A stretch of 64,000 bases of DNA from Lampris incognitus (GCF_029633865.1 NC_079223.1:9247736-9311735); one strand, 5' to 3'. Counted from the first letter of the stretch, positions 22,201 to 37,200 are shown. Numbers and translations are program-made. The notes: generated by a model not told the origin, from the sequence alone.

Positions 22201-25200
22201 GGTGTCCACCAACTGCTGGTGTGTGAGGAAACGGCCTCTCAGCCAGATAACACCATCAAGGAACACTCGAACCAGCTAACTAAACAGCTAACAGGCGCTA
22301 AGTCCTCGGTTAGACAAAAAGCAAGTTTTTAAATTTACTTGGCATCGGAGGAGTGATCATTGTGTTTATGTCAGCTGTACCTGGTCGTATTCAACGCTGT
22401 CCAAAGATGAGGACAAGGAAATACAATGGACACTATTATAATGGCTAAAGCAACGGCTATTGACTTTATCCCCCTATTTCATCATCCATCCATCCATCCA
22501 TCCATCCATTATCTGAACCACTTATCCTGCTCCCAGGGTCGTGGGATGCTGGAGCCTATCCCAGCAGTCATTGGGCGGCAGGCGGGGAGATACTCTGGAC
22601 AGGCCGCCAGTCCATCATAGGGCCCACACACACATATTCACACCTAGGGACAATTTAGTACGGCCGATTCACCTGACCTACATGTCTTTGGACTGTGGGA
22701 GGAAACCGGAGCACCCGGAGGAAACCCACACAGACACGGGGAGAACATGCAAACTCCACACAGAGGACGGCCCGGGATGAACCCCAAGGTTGGACTACCC
22801 CGGGGCTCGAACCCAGGACCTTCTTGCCGTGAGGTGACCACGCTAACCACTGCGCCACCGTGCCGCGCCCCCCCCCACCCCCATTTCATCATTTATTCAG
22901 AAATTCAATTTCCATCACCCTTTTTTGCCTCTTCTCTTTACTGACATGCTAACTTTGTGTATGCTATTTAGTTGTTTTTTTGTTTTTTGTACCCAAAAAA
23001 TTAGCTATTGCTTTCAACTTTCCTTTGTTTCAACTTAAAAGTTTGGATAAAAACAGATTGGGTGCTTTGTAACATTTCAGAAGCGTCTTTCCAGTTTGCT
23101 GAGCTTGTTTAAAAGAGAACCGATTTCAGCAGGAGATCATAAAGTTTTAATACAAACGTAAAACTTTCCTAAATGAAGATGTCTCTGGTATTTATTCCAA
23201 GCGACAAAATTCATCAGTAACTCAAAGGGAGAGTGTGCGAATGGGTTTTTCTCTGTGTGTGTGTGTGACTACGTGATTACACATGAGAGACGGGGGGAGG
23301 AAGGAAGAGAGTTGGGTATAAGTCTCATATGCAGACAAGCAGAAAATTACATGCCCTACCTTCCATCCATTTACTAGACAAGAGGTACGTAGTTAGGATT
23401 TGGTTGGGCAGCATTAATATCCCGCGCCATAATATTCATGCCAGGTCAGAAAGACTATGCCTCAAAATCAAACAGACGGGGTCAGATTTTGTTACGGTTA
23501 ACGAAAATTTTGGTACATTTAATTAGCTGTAGCGTTTCCACAATAGAGTCTCATATTTCCCCCCTGACTGAAGAAGCATTTGTGGCCATCTGTAGCAGTT
23601 TCGCTGCCAGGCACCTGTTAATGTACAGTCATTCCAGTTTATACTTGGCCCGTGGGGTAGACAGTCCCTACGGGTCACCCACACGCTAGCATGGGAACTG
23701 TCTATACTCAGTGTTCCAGACAGGAGTCTCGGGCGGAACAGAAGAAGAAGCCTTTTGTCTCTCTGCCACCTCTCCCAACAAGGATGTCTCACTGCCTTTT
23801 TATTGTTCCACTCTTCTTCTTCTTTTTTTTGTTTTTTGAATGGTTGTAGTGTAAAAATCGATGCGGAGGTGTGGAAGTTCGCTCTGTGCCTGTGCCCAGC
23901 GGTGTCAGTACCTCAGGAGAATTCTCATCCTCCACTCATTTGATCGCCAAACCATGGCCGGGTTGGCTCGTCTAGATTCCTGGCTCTGCAGTGTCTGAGC
24001 CACACATCCGGAGCGGGTTTGGTTCCCAACCAAGCTTTTCACAGGTTTCCAGCAGCCGACTTCCAAACAGTCGCCCTAACCCATCTCGACCCCTCTGGCG
24101 AGGGGAGTTTGGATTCCTGGCCGTGGTAACCGTGTTGCCTTTTGAAAACATCTGTTTACTTATACGATTAGGAATCTCTTTCTGTTGCCATTGAAACTAT
24201 TTTTGTTTAGCTCCAGTTGATCAAATATCCGGTGAGTCCTTGATGCCTCTCATTCAATAGCATTTAATTTCCAGAGAATTGCATAGGAAAACGTCAGGGT
24301 CAATACCAGAACCTGTCTCAACAGAGAAGCTTTCTTTCCTACACCAGACGGGCCGGAATTCAATAACAACTGGGAGGTCTATGAGAGGCTTGGGCCTGAT
24401 CCTGATGTGGGCTATGTATATTAAACAAGTATAAAAGAGGTCCTCACTGAACTTTGCATGGACTAATAGCCTTGGGTCTGATATTCTTGCTGTACAGATA
24501 ATTACAGATTATCACAGATTTCTCTGCTCAAGCAAAACAAGAGCGGGCGGGCCTCAACAAGTGCCTGACCAAAAAAACTAATGAGCTGGTAAATGTGGAA
24601 GGCAGCCCATTTTCATATGTAAATGTTAAAAGTTTGTAGTGCGGGGCCGTGGGGCAGCACAAGTGGCTTAGCTGAATGAGCTTCCATACTTAAAATTGGG
24701 GGGAAAAACAGATTTTTTTTTCGGATTGGGGGACCAGCAGTTGGTAAGAGACTGGAGTTTTCACTGCTTTGAGATGGTACACTGTCACATTATCTAAGCC
24801 AATTAAAGAGCACTGAGCCGTGACCTGAAGGACAGGAAGACGAAAACAAGCCTTCTCAGTAAATACTACAGCAACCCCTCTTCACTGCTTGCCTTGTGGA
24901 AAGCCAAGAGCCCTCATCAATATTCTGCCTTTCTTCTCCAGAAGAAAAGCACAAGGGGTTATGGACACTAAGCGGTATTGTGTTCTCCCCATGGGTTTGG
25001 GTAACCTTGTAGAGGTGGCTGCGGTAGGCTGGTACTGAATTGGGCCAGGGTCCTCTACACTTACTGAATAGGACCAAGCTCATTACACAGGCCCGAGACA
25101 TGCTTGACAAGATGAGAAAACACGGTATTCAGAATGACTGAAAAGAGAACAGGACACCATCTGGTCTGGGGTTTATCATGACATAGAGAGAGCGAAGGCG

Positions 25201-28200
25201 ATTAAAGAGGGCAGAGGGAGCGGGGGGGAAAGTGGGAATGTATTTCACAACACGTCCCAAAATGCTAGGAGGAAAAATGACCACTGGCAAAGGCTTGGTG
25301 AGACACAGGGCTGAGAGGGGTAATGGGAGAAACAGCTACTATAAATACTGAATTGTCTCCACTGGGAACTGGGCATGTTTACTTCAACTTTAAAAACAGT
25401 TATGCACGATATGCATCCTTAGTTAATTTTCTTTATCAGGGTATGATCGACGTTTGAGTTGGCATGCCATGTTTAAGATGCCTAGTGCCTACATATTTGA
25501 TCAGGCTTATAATTCACTGACACATTCATATTGTCTTATTTATTTTTGGCATATTACAACCGGACATAGGGTGGCACGGTGGTGCAGTGGTTAGCGCGGT
25601 CGCCTCACAGCAAGAAGGTCCTGGGTTCGAGCCCAGGGGTAGCCCAACCTTGGGGGTCATCCCGGGTCGTCCTGTGTGGCGTTTGCATGTTCTCCCTGTG
25701 TCTGCGTGGGTTTCCTCCAGGGGCTCAGATTTCCTCCCACAGTCCAAAGACATGTAGGTCAGGTGAATCGGCTGTACTAAATTGTCCCTTGGTATGAATG
25801 AGTGTGTGTGTGTCTGTGTATGTCGGCCCTTTGTGATAGTCTGGCGGTCTGTCCAGGGTGTCTCCCCACCTGCCACCTAATGACTGCTGGGATAGGTTCC
25901 AGCATCCTTGCGACCCTGAGAGCAGGATAAGCGGTTCAGAAAATGGTTGGATGGACAACTGGACATGTGAAAGGTCACCAGACACCAGTGAACTGGATAT
26001 TATTTGGTCTTGTCAGATACGGAAGTGAGGCAGGCTAAGCTAACTGCTAGCTCATGCAGACCGGCAGTTCTGATAACACCGAGGGCGGTCTGGCAGCAGC
26101 CTCGCCTGGCATTGACTGGTGTTTTTGGTATCGAGGTGTGGAGTGCGGGGGAGGTGTGTCGAGGGTGTCTGGCTGGGAGAGCTGGTGGTGGATCGGCTGG
26201 GGGAGCCTGGTCTGCTGTATCCGATGGGCCCAAGGAGGAAGCACCGAGGGCGGTCTGAGGGCAGGCTAAGCTAACTGCTAGCCCATGCAGACCGGCAGTT
26301 CCGATACATGCAGACCGGCAGTTCCGATAATCATTGTGGCTGGCGTTCGTTCCCTTGGACAGTGATTTATTTATTTATTTTTATTTAGTTTGGATATGTG
26401 TGTTAGTATGTATGTTCTTGTAGTTTTTGGATATGTGTTTTTGTCTTTGTGTTGCACTACTGTGGGCTGGATGCAATTATGTTTCGTATTTTCGTTGTTC
26501 AAAACCACTTTTGCCCGTTAGCTGGCTAACAGCATACTGTTGGTAATGATGTGCTGCAATAACGAATGAAGAAAAAAAATATCGAATATACAACTTGTGG
26601 AGAAAAGGACAATGCTTGCTTGAGGACTGTCACTGCCACGATTGGAAAGTGCAAGGACAGGAAGCGATGACATACTTTAGACCAGTTTCCCCAATCCTGT
26701 CCTCAGGTACCCCCGGCACTGTTGGGTTTCCATTTTGCCATGTACTTAATTGCATTCCCATTATACCAAGTCTACAGTACACAGGTGAATGTAATGAACT
26801 ACTTGCCAAAATAGAAAACCAGCAGTACTGCTTGTACCTGAGGGTCTGGATGGGGAACACCCCCTTAGGCTCAGTATTAAGACAATGTCTATCAAAGTAA
26901 AACAGATGTATAAAAGATGTGTTAAAGAATATAAAATACTTCAATATTATCAAAATATAAAAGCTCTTGAACAGATTACACCTAATTAATCGGGACTGGT
27001 TTGGCATATACAGGTACCAGCTAGTATCACTCGTCCCCTGATCCCTCTCTTTTAGTCTTTCAGTATATCCCACTTTGAGAGCAACAGTGGTCTGTCAGGC
27101 CAAAAAACCCTGAGAGAAGAGCGAGAGCAGTAAGATAAAAGGAATAAGTGAATAACTTATTAAGTGAATAGAGAATGAGACAACACAAAAATAGAAATGG
27201 AAGTAGAGAATGCAAACGAGTCCTCCCCCTGTGTGACCTACATACCTGCTAAACCTGCTGTCAGCGGTGGCCTGCTCCTCTGTCATCACTTAGTGAATTA
27301 CTTTACATAATCTTGGGGCCCTCCCTGTTGTTGTGAGCAGGCCCTCTACCAGAAGCCGCCTGCTGCTTCTTTTCTCTGATGCCTATCACACTTACTTAAT
27401 ACATCAAGGCGCGGACAAGTAGTCGGCCAGGTGACCAGCAAAGCTGACAAGTTGAGCAGACTGATCGCGACACACTATAATAAAGTGGGACACGGACTGG
27501 CCTCCACCGTCTTGAGAGGCACAGTTAGGTAAAGAAGCTGGTTTATATAGCAAAGCATGCATGCTCCTGTGTCTCAAAGGACAAACGCTCAAATCTACTG
27601 GCTGACTGGCAGTGATGGCGTGACGCCTCTCCAAATGCAGCCCAAGGCCATACACGAGAGATCGTGGCCTGGATTGGGCAACATGACCACAGCGCTCCTT
27701 CACATGGGGGTGAAAAACACTCACCCTGGGAAGGCAGCTGTCTATCATGGAAAGGCCAGTGGGGGAGCATGGTTATCTTCAGAAATATGATGTATCTGCA
27801 GGTGCCACATATGAGCGATAGCAGTGCGCCTCAGCATTGAAAGATACGTCATCACATAGTTGGGAGGACATCCGGAGGGAGCTTGGAGTAGAGCTGCTGC
27901 TCCTTCGCATTGAAAGGAGCCAGTTGAGATGGTTTGGGCATCTGATTGGGATGCCTCCTGGGCGCCTTCCTTTGGAGGTTTACCGGGCACGGCCAACTGG
28001 GAGGAGACCCCAGGGTAGACCCAGAGCTCGCTGGAGGGACTAATGTCCAATCTGGCCTGGGAACGCCTTGGGATCCCCCAGGAGGAGCTGGAGGGCGTTG
28101 CTGGGGAGAGGGACCTCTGGAGTGACGTACTTAGCTTGCTGCCACTGCGACCCGACCCCGGAAAAGCGGCTGAAGATGAGATGAGATAGTTGGGAGGATG

Positions 28201-31200
28201 GACATCTAAGTATCAACGTATTCCCATAGTGCCATGCTTCCTAGCCCATCTCATGCATGATATACACTGTGGTATGTGCAGTGGCCTTTTACCTGAACAT
28301 GTATACTCCAGAGACTGATCCCAACAGTGTGACAGTTGTTTTGTTATGCTGCCCACTGCTGAGCATGTTATGAACTTCAGTTTCTGTGCTGGCATTTCCT
28401 TCTGCAATACCAATCAACATGTAAATGGCTCCTATTGTTGTGCGTTTTATTGTCTGTGCTGGTGTCAAAAAATGTATTTCTATGAGGACAATAAATATTG
28501 TCTCATTATATCAACAGACATATTTTATCATATCAAATTGTACTGTATAGTATTGTTTAAAAAAGTGTGGTATTATACAGCACCTGCAGTCTCAAACTGT
28601 GCCCTGTAATCTGTTTGACCAAAACAAAAGAAAGGACAAGGTTTTAACCACAGGAAAACTGGGGTGTAACTACATACATCAAAACTCCTCAGGGTTACTG
28701 TGCGTTTTAACAGAACGCGAAGCGAAATCTTACTACTTTCCTCACGTGGGTTTGATCGCTTGCCCGAAAAATGAACAAGCGGATTTTGTGCCACGTCACA
28801 GCAAGCATTTTTGATCACACCGATGCTGCTAGCAAGTTTGCTAGACCCAGTGGAAGACAGCTAAGTTATGGTGATGGGAATTACAGGGGTTTTTAGTGAG
28901 CCAGATCATTTGGCTCAGCTCAGCAATAAGAGTTGATGTATGATAAACGGTGTATAATAAATAATGTAAAAACATCAAATGCTATTACCCGTGTATTTAA
29001 TGTTTTATTTACATTGAAACATGTTTTGTATGTTGGTGACCGGTGCAACATACAAGTCTCACCGTGCTTGGCTCTTATGTTATTACCAAAGAGACGTTTC
29101 TGTATATTATTTAACAAATACGTTATAGGATCATCCTATTATTCTGTTTTGTATTAATTTCCAAAAATAAATTGGCTCAACAGGAGCCAGCTCCCATCAT
29201 TCACGGCTCATAGAGTCATCTCATTCGCGACCAACACATCGCTGCTAAAAAGTAAGTCCTAAGTTCATCATACACTATCTCGCTATTATATTTTGTGATC
29301 ATGGCGCAGCAACAGAGAGTCAGTGCCGTGACTGTATTTGGAAATCCCACCGGACCCGGCGTTGGCAGTCAGATTGGGTGCATACTATCAACCGAAGACA
29401 TGATCAGCGTGTCCTCCATCTTGGCTGAAGAGATTTCTGTAAAGGGGGCGTGACTTCTAGCCCTTCTTGAAGGTGATTGGCTTTCGCCAGGTGAAATGTT
29501 CACTTGTGTTGAACATTTCGCAAAGCTTAGTTTCGGGTACCAGCAAGAGTTAAAGGGAAGGTTTACAAGATGGTTGTGAGACCAGCTATGTTCTATGGTT
29601 TGGAGACAGTGGCACTGATGAAAAGACAGGAGGTGGAGCTGGAGGAGGCAGAGTTGAAGATGCTAAGATGTTCATTGGGAGTGATGAAGAAGACCAGGAT
29701 TAGGAACGAGTATATTAGAGGGACAGCTCAGGTTGGACGGTTTGGAGACAAAGCAAGAGAGGCAAGATTAAGATGGCTTGGACATGTGTGGAGGAGAGAT
29801 GCTGGGTATATTGGGAGAAGGATGCTGAATATGGAGCTGCCAGGGGAGAGGAAAAGAGGAAGGCCAAAGAGGAGGTTTATGGATGTGGTGAGAGAGGACA
29901 TGCAGGTGGCTGGTGAGGCAGAGGACGGGAAGAGATGGAAACGGATGATCTGCTGTGGCGACCCCTAACGGGAGCAGCCGAAAGTAGTAGTAGTATCGCT
30001 GCAATTAACGCCGCCCATTTGCTTCCTACCATTGTCTTTTTATGCATTCACACCGCAAGTAAATTGCACTTTGCGTTTGGTTAAAACACACCTTTAACTT
30101 TAGAGACTTCTGAGGACTTGTAATCAGACTGTCATGTTTGACACAAAAAGGCCATTTTTGTTAGTGCTTTGCCAGGGTCTAGTTTTGTTACCAGCAGCAG
30201 GAGTGCTACCAAAATATCCACCAACCTCCAAGCTCACACAGAGGTGTGTGTGTGTGTGAAGCATCCTAAAATATGTTCCGTACTTGTCAAACGCAGTTTT
30301 GTCTCATCTCCAGTCTGACATATCACATCTCCACTTTGAGGCAATTTGTGCGTCCATTTTTTTTTTTTTTTTTGCAGAGAGAAGGGATAAGGAAGCTGAT
30401 CAAAAGGGGAGCTTCAAAGCAGCTCAAAATAAAAAAAAAGTATGTCCCTTGTAGCCTATTAAATGCTGCCCTGTCTCTTTGAAGCAGGCTTCTGGGCCAT
30501 AGGTGACCAGCGTAATGGACATAGTGCACAATGGTGGTGTATTCTGCAGCCCAGCCAGATGACCAGGGGATCCGGCTTGTCTGAAGTCCTGTAGATCTCA
30601 TCAGTGTTTAACATGAATGAGGGGTGCCCTCATGCTGGAGAGGGGTGTGAAATGGCCCAGCTAGCGATAACCAGTGGACAGACGCGTGGTATGTTAAAAG
30701 TATGTACGAGGATCTGAGTATTTTGAAGTGCTGGACTTTGTTCCAAAATGTGCGTTTCAGTGCCGAGCCTGATGTTCAGACGAAAAGTGCCTGAGAAATG
30801 TCACTCCAGTTTACAACGGAGGGAAGCGAGAGGGCAGGGAGCCAAATGGAGTTTAACAATGAGGAGCACGGCCAAATGGAATTTGACAATAAAGGCGGCA
30901 TTTGCAAGGGTAAAGGGAAGTCTGCGGGAAGTCCCCTTACGGCGTTCATCCACAATGCTGCAGCGGCGTTGTGATAGGTTTAGTTGCTGTTCCCTGATTT
31001 TAACAACAGTATAGGGAGCTGTAAAACAGGCGCAGTCTTAACATCCACCGCCTGCTCCCCGGGGAAACTCTACAGTGCACAATGCTATGCCAACTGCTAA
31101 TTGTGTGCTGACAGCTCTTAGCCACGGGCGAGAGCCATATAGTTTTCTAAAATTGCATTTACATCACCAGTGTCCTGTTGTTCACCAAAGACCAAGACAA

Positions 31201-34200
31201 AAGGGCACAAAACAACCAATTAAGAAAGGCCCCAAATCCCCTCCGCTGTTGCTGGAGAAGAAAACATGAATGCATAAGAGTCTTTGGCAGCACAGTGTTG
31301 AAGAAGACTATGCCAGTGCATTTTGGGATAAATTATTCAATTTTTTCTTTCTTTTTAAAGAAAAAAATGAAGGAAAAAACAATATTTGTCCCTTTGATTT
31401 CTCAAAATGTTCCAGTCTCTCTCCCCTCAGCTTCAGCGTAAAAGGGCAACCACACAGGGCTGAGCCGAGCTGCTGTGTGATTTTATTTTATTTTTTTTGT
31501 GTACCTTCACATTGCTGACGGCAAATCTTCTGAGTTTCACAAGAGCCATTTTATGTTGGCTTGTTGTTGTGCTGCACTCACGCTGTGCCAACGGGGGAGT
31601 AAAACACATGAAAATCAATAGCATCCCCCCCCCCAAATAAAACCAACAGACAAGAGAATGCAGTCTGCCTTTTTTTGACAGATGATAGTAGGGAATTCAG
31701 ATTCTGTTACATCTGTTTGTCTCTTTGCCTGTCTGTCTGTCTGTCTCTGTATATCTACTACTATCTGTCTGTCTATTTTAGGGTCGGTCTATCTTCCAAG
31801 GGAGAGAGGGAGCTAAATGACAAGTGTGTGGTTCTCAGCCACCATATGGCACTTGTGAGTGCAGCTGGGTTTTCTGCACACAGCCTCTCGTACGGTGAGC
31901 TGGGAGCGACGGTGGCACAGTGCTAAATAAAGCAGCCGTCACCATCAATACTTAACACGTCGCAGCCACGCAGGAAAAGCTATTCGGAGGAAGGAGCCTC
32001 CGAGTTCAACATAATCAAGTAAACAAGGGAAAAACTGTTAAGATAAGCTTTTTTTTTTTCTAAACTTAAAAACAGCAAAACATATTTGATGGGACAAAAC
32101 AAGAAATCAGGGGACAAAAACAACAACATCAGTAAAGTGGGAGGTACTGTCAGTTCTAACAGCTTCTCTGTCGCTGTACTCTTGACTTCTCCCTTTACTG
32201 CGGTGAGATTGAGATTGCTGTGATGGCCTGCTGTTTCTCTGCCTCTTCCTCCTCCTCGTCTCCGTCGTGGCCGGCTTCAGAACGCTATTACAGCCGGTCC
32301 CCCTGCCCGCCTCTTTGGCCGAAAGAAGGCTGCTGCCGTGAAATATCCTCCGCGGGAGCCTCCCACGGAAAAAAGGAGCAGCTCTCATCCGACAATCAAT
32401 TCCCAGCAGAGGGCCGCTTTCTCTTAAGGAGAGGAAAATAAGAGGAGCAGACTCGCCATGGCATTTTTGAAGCTCTCCAGACAGCTGAACAATTGCCAAT
32501 TTTACTTATTTATTTTACCTTCATATTGAGCAGCGTATTTGAAGCAGTCAAGGGAGCAGCATTGCTTTTTGACAGGATTGCTTTTTGGTAACATATGGTG
32601 ATGCTACTCCCGGTGACGTTGTAATGGGAAGTGATTGTGGAAGGGTTGGTGCACGCTGCAGCGTGGGTTTGGGTTACCGTCGGGGTATTGCATGAGATCC
32701 AAATGATTTTTGAAGGGGGGAAAACTCGACCAAAGTGTGACTGGGAAGAAGGATGAGCTGCTGTTTCTTTAAACTCCGTGGTGTTTGCATCTGGGTAGCC
32801 ATTAAATCTTACCTTTGGTGCTAAGACACTAGATATTGATTCCTGTAAGAGAATCACACTGCATGAAGAAAAAACAATTTCTGTTCACAACTCAGATTTA
32901 TTTATTCCTAGCTTTAGGCTAAGAGAGCCTTATTCTAATTTATGGGTGTTCCATGAGCTTACTGAAGCGGCTGCCCGCGCCCAGAACTTGCCAGAAAAAA
33001 GCATGCTAGAGAGATATTTCAAACTCAAAAAAAAAGAAGCCCCAATTTCCATTTTAAAGTGCATTATAAATATTCATCAACAAAGGATCTTGGGTTCTGA
33101 TTCAATTTGGTGAGCCTTTATAACATCCAAAATATAAAAGTGGGAATCTCATTGCTGATTCAGAGAAATATGAGGCGTGCATAGCCTGAATGGAAAACAA
33201 AACAAAAAAACCCCAAAAAATTGTTTTTATTAACCTCACACATCTCTATTATGCGTACATATTCTGCATTATGAGAATATTTGTGATATCCGTTGTTCTG
33301 GCATTTCACTCATTGATGTTAAAAGTTATTAAGAGTGTTAATAAGTATCTACTACTACTACTACTACTTTTGGCTGCTCCCGTTAGGGGTCGCCACAGCG
33401 GATCATCCGTCTCCATCTCTTCCTGTCCTCTGCATCTTCCTCTGTCACACCAGCCACCTGCATGTCCTCCCTCACCACATCCATAAACCTCCTCTTTGGC
33501 CTTCCTCTTCTCCTCTTCCCTGGCAGCTCCATACTCAGCATCCTTCTCCCAATATACTCAGCATCTCTCCTCCACACATGTCCAAACCATCTCAATCTTG
33601 CCTCTCTTGCTTTGTCTCCAAACTGTCCAACCTGATCTGTCCCTCTAATATCGCGTTCCTAATCCTGGTCTTCTTCGTCACCCCCAGTGAAAATCTTATC
33701 ATCTTCAACTCTGCCACCTCCAGCTCCACCTCCTGTCTTTTCATCAGTGCCACTGTCTCCAAACCATATACTGGTCTCACAACCATATTGTAAACCTTCC
33801 CTTTAACTCTTGCTGGTACCCTTCTAACACAAATCACTCCTGACACTTTGCTCCACCCACTCCACCCTGCCTGCACTCTCTACTTCACTCCCTGTGACTT
33901 TGGACAGTTGACCCCAAGTATTTAAACTCAGATGCCTTCGTCACCTCCACTCCTTGCATCCTGACCATTCCACTGTCCTCCCTCTCACGCATATGTATTC
34001 CGTCTTGCTCCTACTGACTTTCATTCCTCTTCTCTCCAGTGCATACCTCCACCTCTCCAGGCTCTCTTCAACCTGCACCCTACTCTCACTACAGATCACA
34101 ATGTCATCCGCAAACATCATAGTCCACAGAGACTCCTGCTTGATCTTGTCTGTCAACCTGTCCATCACCACTGCAAACAAGAAAGGGCTCAGAGCCGATC

Positions 34201-37200
34201 CTTGATGTTAACAGTTAGATTAAGTATTATATATATATCTACTCATATATTTTTGTAATGTGTGTGTGTGTGGTGTTAGTGTGTGTGTGGTGTTAGTTGG
34301 TGTAGATAGCGGGACCGAAAACTAAAGCATTTATGATCCTAATTCTTTTTGGAGGTGGTAGGTATTGTCCCAGAGAGTAAGGGAAAAATCCCAGAAAACT
34401 AAAATTATGCATAATTATGCATAAATATGCAAAATATGCACTTTTCTAAAAATGGCTAAAAACCACTTTTCTCGGCATTTCAGATGATTCTGAGCATCTT
34501 TGATTTTTTTCACCTATATAAAAAAAAATTTCTGGGACTTAGAAATGTTTTGGCATTATGCAAAATCTATGCATTTTTGCAACAATGCACTTATGATCCT
34601 AATTTTTTTGGAGGTGGTAGGTATTGCTCCAGAGAGGACCAGAAAAATAGCAGAAAATGTAAATATAATTATAATAATTACACATAATTATGCAAAATAT
34701 ATGCATTTTCTAAAAATGGCTAAAACCACTTTTCTCGGCATTTCAGATGATTCTGAGCATTTGGGGGAGGGAGTTGGAGTGGGGGGGGGTTTAGGGGCAG
34801 GGGGAAGGCGGTTAGCTGGCAGGATGAAGAGGAGGGAGATTTAGACGGGTGGATAACCAAACCGCTACATTGTAGCGGGGTTCTTCTAGTAAGGATATAA
34901 TACTGAAAAGAGTACTAACAACAGATAGGATAGCGCTGTAGTATTAATTACAACTATCTAAGCTGTACAGCTTGGCATTAACCTACTATAGGATCAAAAC
35001 AAAAGATTAAGTAGGTGAACGTGTGGTAATGATTGCATAAGCAAGCTATGATAATGAGGTAAGTAAAAATGAATAAAAAAACAGGCTGGTTTTTTAACTG
35101 TAATGACTGAACTGGGGCTCAGATGTGTTGTACTTCCTTCCACACATGCAATATGTGAGGAGTGAATGATGTGACGGGAGGCATTGCATGCAGCTGGGAG
35201 CGGGTGGATCAGTATGTGGATGTGTGGGGTTTAAATGCTGAGTGGAAGGGTGTCTGTCATTATTGTGGCTTGTTGCGGGTCAAGTGGTTAGTGAGGAGTA
35301 CATAGAATGTACACGGGTGCTTGTGTGCTTCTGTTAGTGCAGTGTTTGAAAGCGCATGTAAAAATGTGTTGGGGGGTGTCTGGGTGGCGTGGCGGTCTAT
35401 TCCGTGGCCTACCAACATGGGGATCGTTGGTTTGAATCCCCGTGTTACCTCCGGCTTGGTCAGGCGTCCCTACAGACACAACTGGCCATGTCTGCAGATG
35501 GGAAGCCGGATATGGGTACGTGTCCTGATAGCTGCACTAGCGCCCCTTCTGGTGAACTGGGGGGAACAGCATGATCCCACGTCCCCCTGGTGAAACTCCT
35601 CACTGTCAGGTGAAAAGAAGCGGCTGGGGACTCCACATGTATCGAAGGAGGCATATGGTAGTCTGCAGCCCTCCCCAGAGTGGCAGAGGGGGTGGAGCAG
35701 CGAAATAGGGTAATTGGCCAAATACAATTGGGGAGAAAAAAAGTATTAAAACACCTCATTTAAACGCTACACACTTTTTTTTGTTTTTGCATTTTTCCGC
35801 AACTGAAATGTAAGTGACCTCAAACTTCTTTGTCCTCAAACCTGATTCAAAATTCATTCTTTCCAAAATGACACACCATCATATTACCCCTTTCACTGAA
35901 GCAGATTTAAACTCTTATGTTCATGAACAACCAGCCTGATTATAGTTATTTTATTTAATAAGGGTATTGGCTGGGGAGTCATTTGGTCCCGTCCTGTGAA
36001 CAGCTAGGTTGTATTTGGCTGTGACTCGGAGCTCTAGCATCTGAGGCAGCGAGGCTCTCTCCAAGTCCCCTCGCCAACCTAACAGAATGCAATCTGTCAG
36101 CCATCAGGAATGACACCACTGTTTACCGCATGACACTGCCGCCACAGAGCAGCCGCTGGTAAACCCAGACAGTGACAGACACCGGCGGGCACAAGCAAGA
36201 CACAATCAACAGGCTGGGGTGAAGCGTTTGATGATGGAGCGCTGGTAGCGTCTGCGGGACGTGTTCCACGAGGCTATTCGGAGAGGATGGAGAGGGCTAT
36301 CTCACATGAATCTGCTTGGACTCTTCACTCTCGGCCTAAATTAAGTGAACGTCAGTGAAAGTGAGATGGAGGTGAAAGAGTGACTCAGACCTTGGTTTTT
36401 GCACGAAGGCGGCTGGGGGAGGTGTAGCTCGCTTTTCTCTATCTCCTCCAGAGAATACACTTAATCAGCAACAGTGAGTCACAGCAACGGGGGAGTGGGA
36501 GGTGGGGGTGCTGGGGGTTAAGGCGAACTTCCTACATGGTTCGCAGAAATCTCAGCCATCCCGCGCCCGATTGAGTGGGGTGTTGAGAGTTTTCTAGTAT
36601 GGAACGGCTATTAAATGGTACGTGAGGCATGTCTTACCTTCCATCTCCACTGTGCATTTCTCTGTGTCCTCCTCCGCCGCCTCCTCGTCCTCCTCCTCTG
36701 CACACCTCTCTGCAGCAGGCTGCTCCTCCTCTGCTATATAGAAAATAAAAACACTGATGTTTTCTCACACTAAACATCCACATAAACTCATGGCTGTCTA
36801 TTTACAGACAAATGACCATGCCCTCATGGAGTTGGCATGGGATGAATCTATATGTTCTTCGATTCGTGCTGACCTTCCAAGGCTGTCGTTGGTCTTGTGT
36901 GTGTGCGCGCGCACTCATTTTTGTATCTCCATGCCCACATGGACATGCATGTGCGTTCTGCGCATTGCAGCCCTTGTGACAGACTAAAACTGCATTACTT
37001 CTTCTCAGTGCTGAGACGGAACGAAAATAAAAGGGTGATAAAAGGGTAATTTCTAAAACAGCAATTTAAGAGATGGATAACCTTCACCGACTACATATAT
37101 TGGGGCTGATATGTGACTGCAGTGGAACCAGACTAGGATCAATGCTATTATTTGCAAATAATTTTTTCCAGCAGTTATAGTGTGCTTAGATGCAGAATGA

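Larger units (their letters stand above)
10947..36637 (-). other. macrod2 long intron (25.7 kb), repeat-dense
   Basis: This intron contains the L2-like LINE, two hAT transposase relics, the LINE ORF1 relic, three RTE-like LINE copies, the Helitron and many SINEs, each listed separately. I could assign nothing to 19800-22475, 22893-25567, 26500-27850, 28200-29534 and 29997-33312 beyond short microsatellites and A/T-rich sequence. Open frames there (for example 20645-21148) lack any recognisable protein pattern. Confidence 0.55.

Noticed and set aside
27248..27290. Possible macrod2 exon (MTEEQATADSRF, donor GTATGT)
   Set aside because: The acceptor lacks a pyrimidine tract and the length of 43 breaks the phase-1 pattern of all neighbouring exons.
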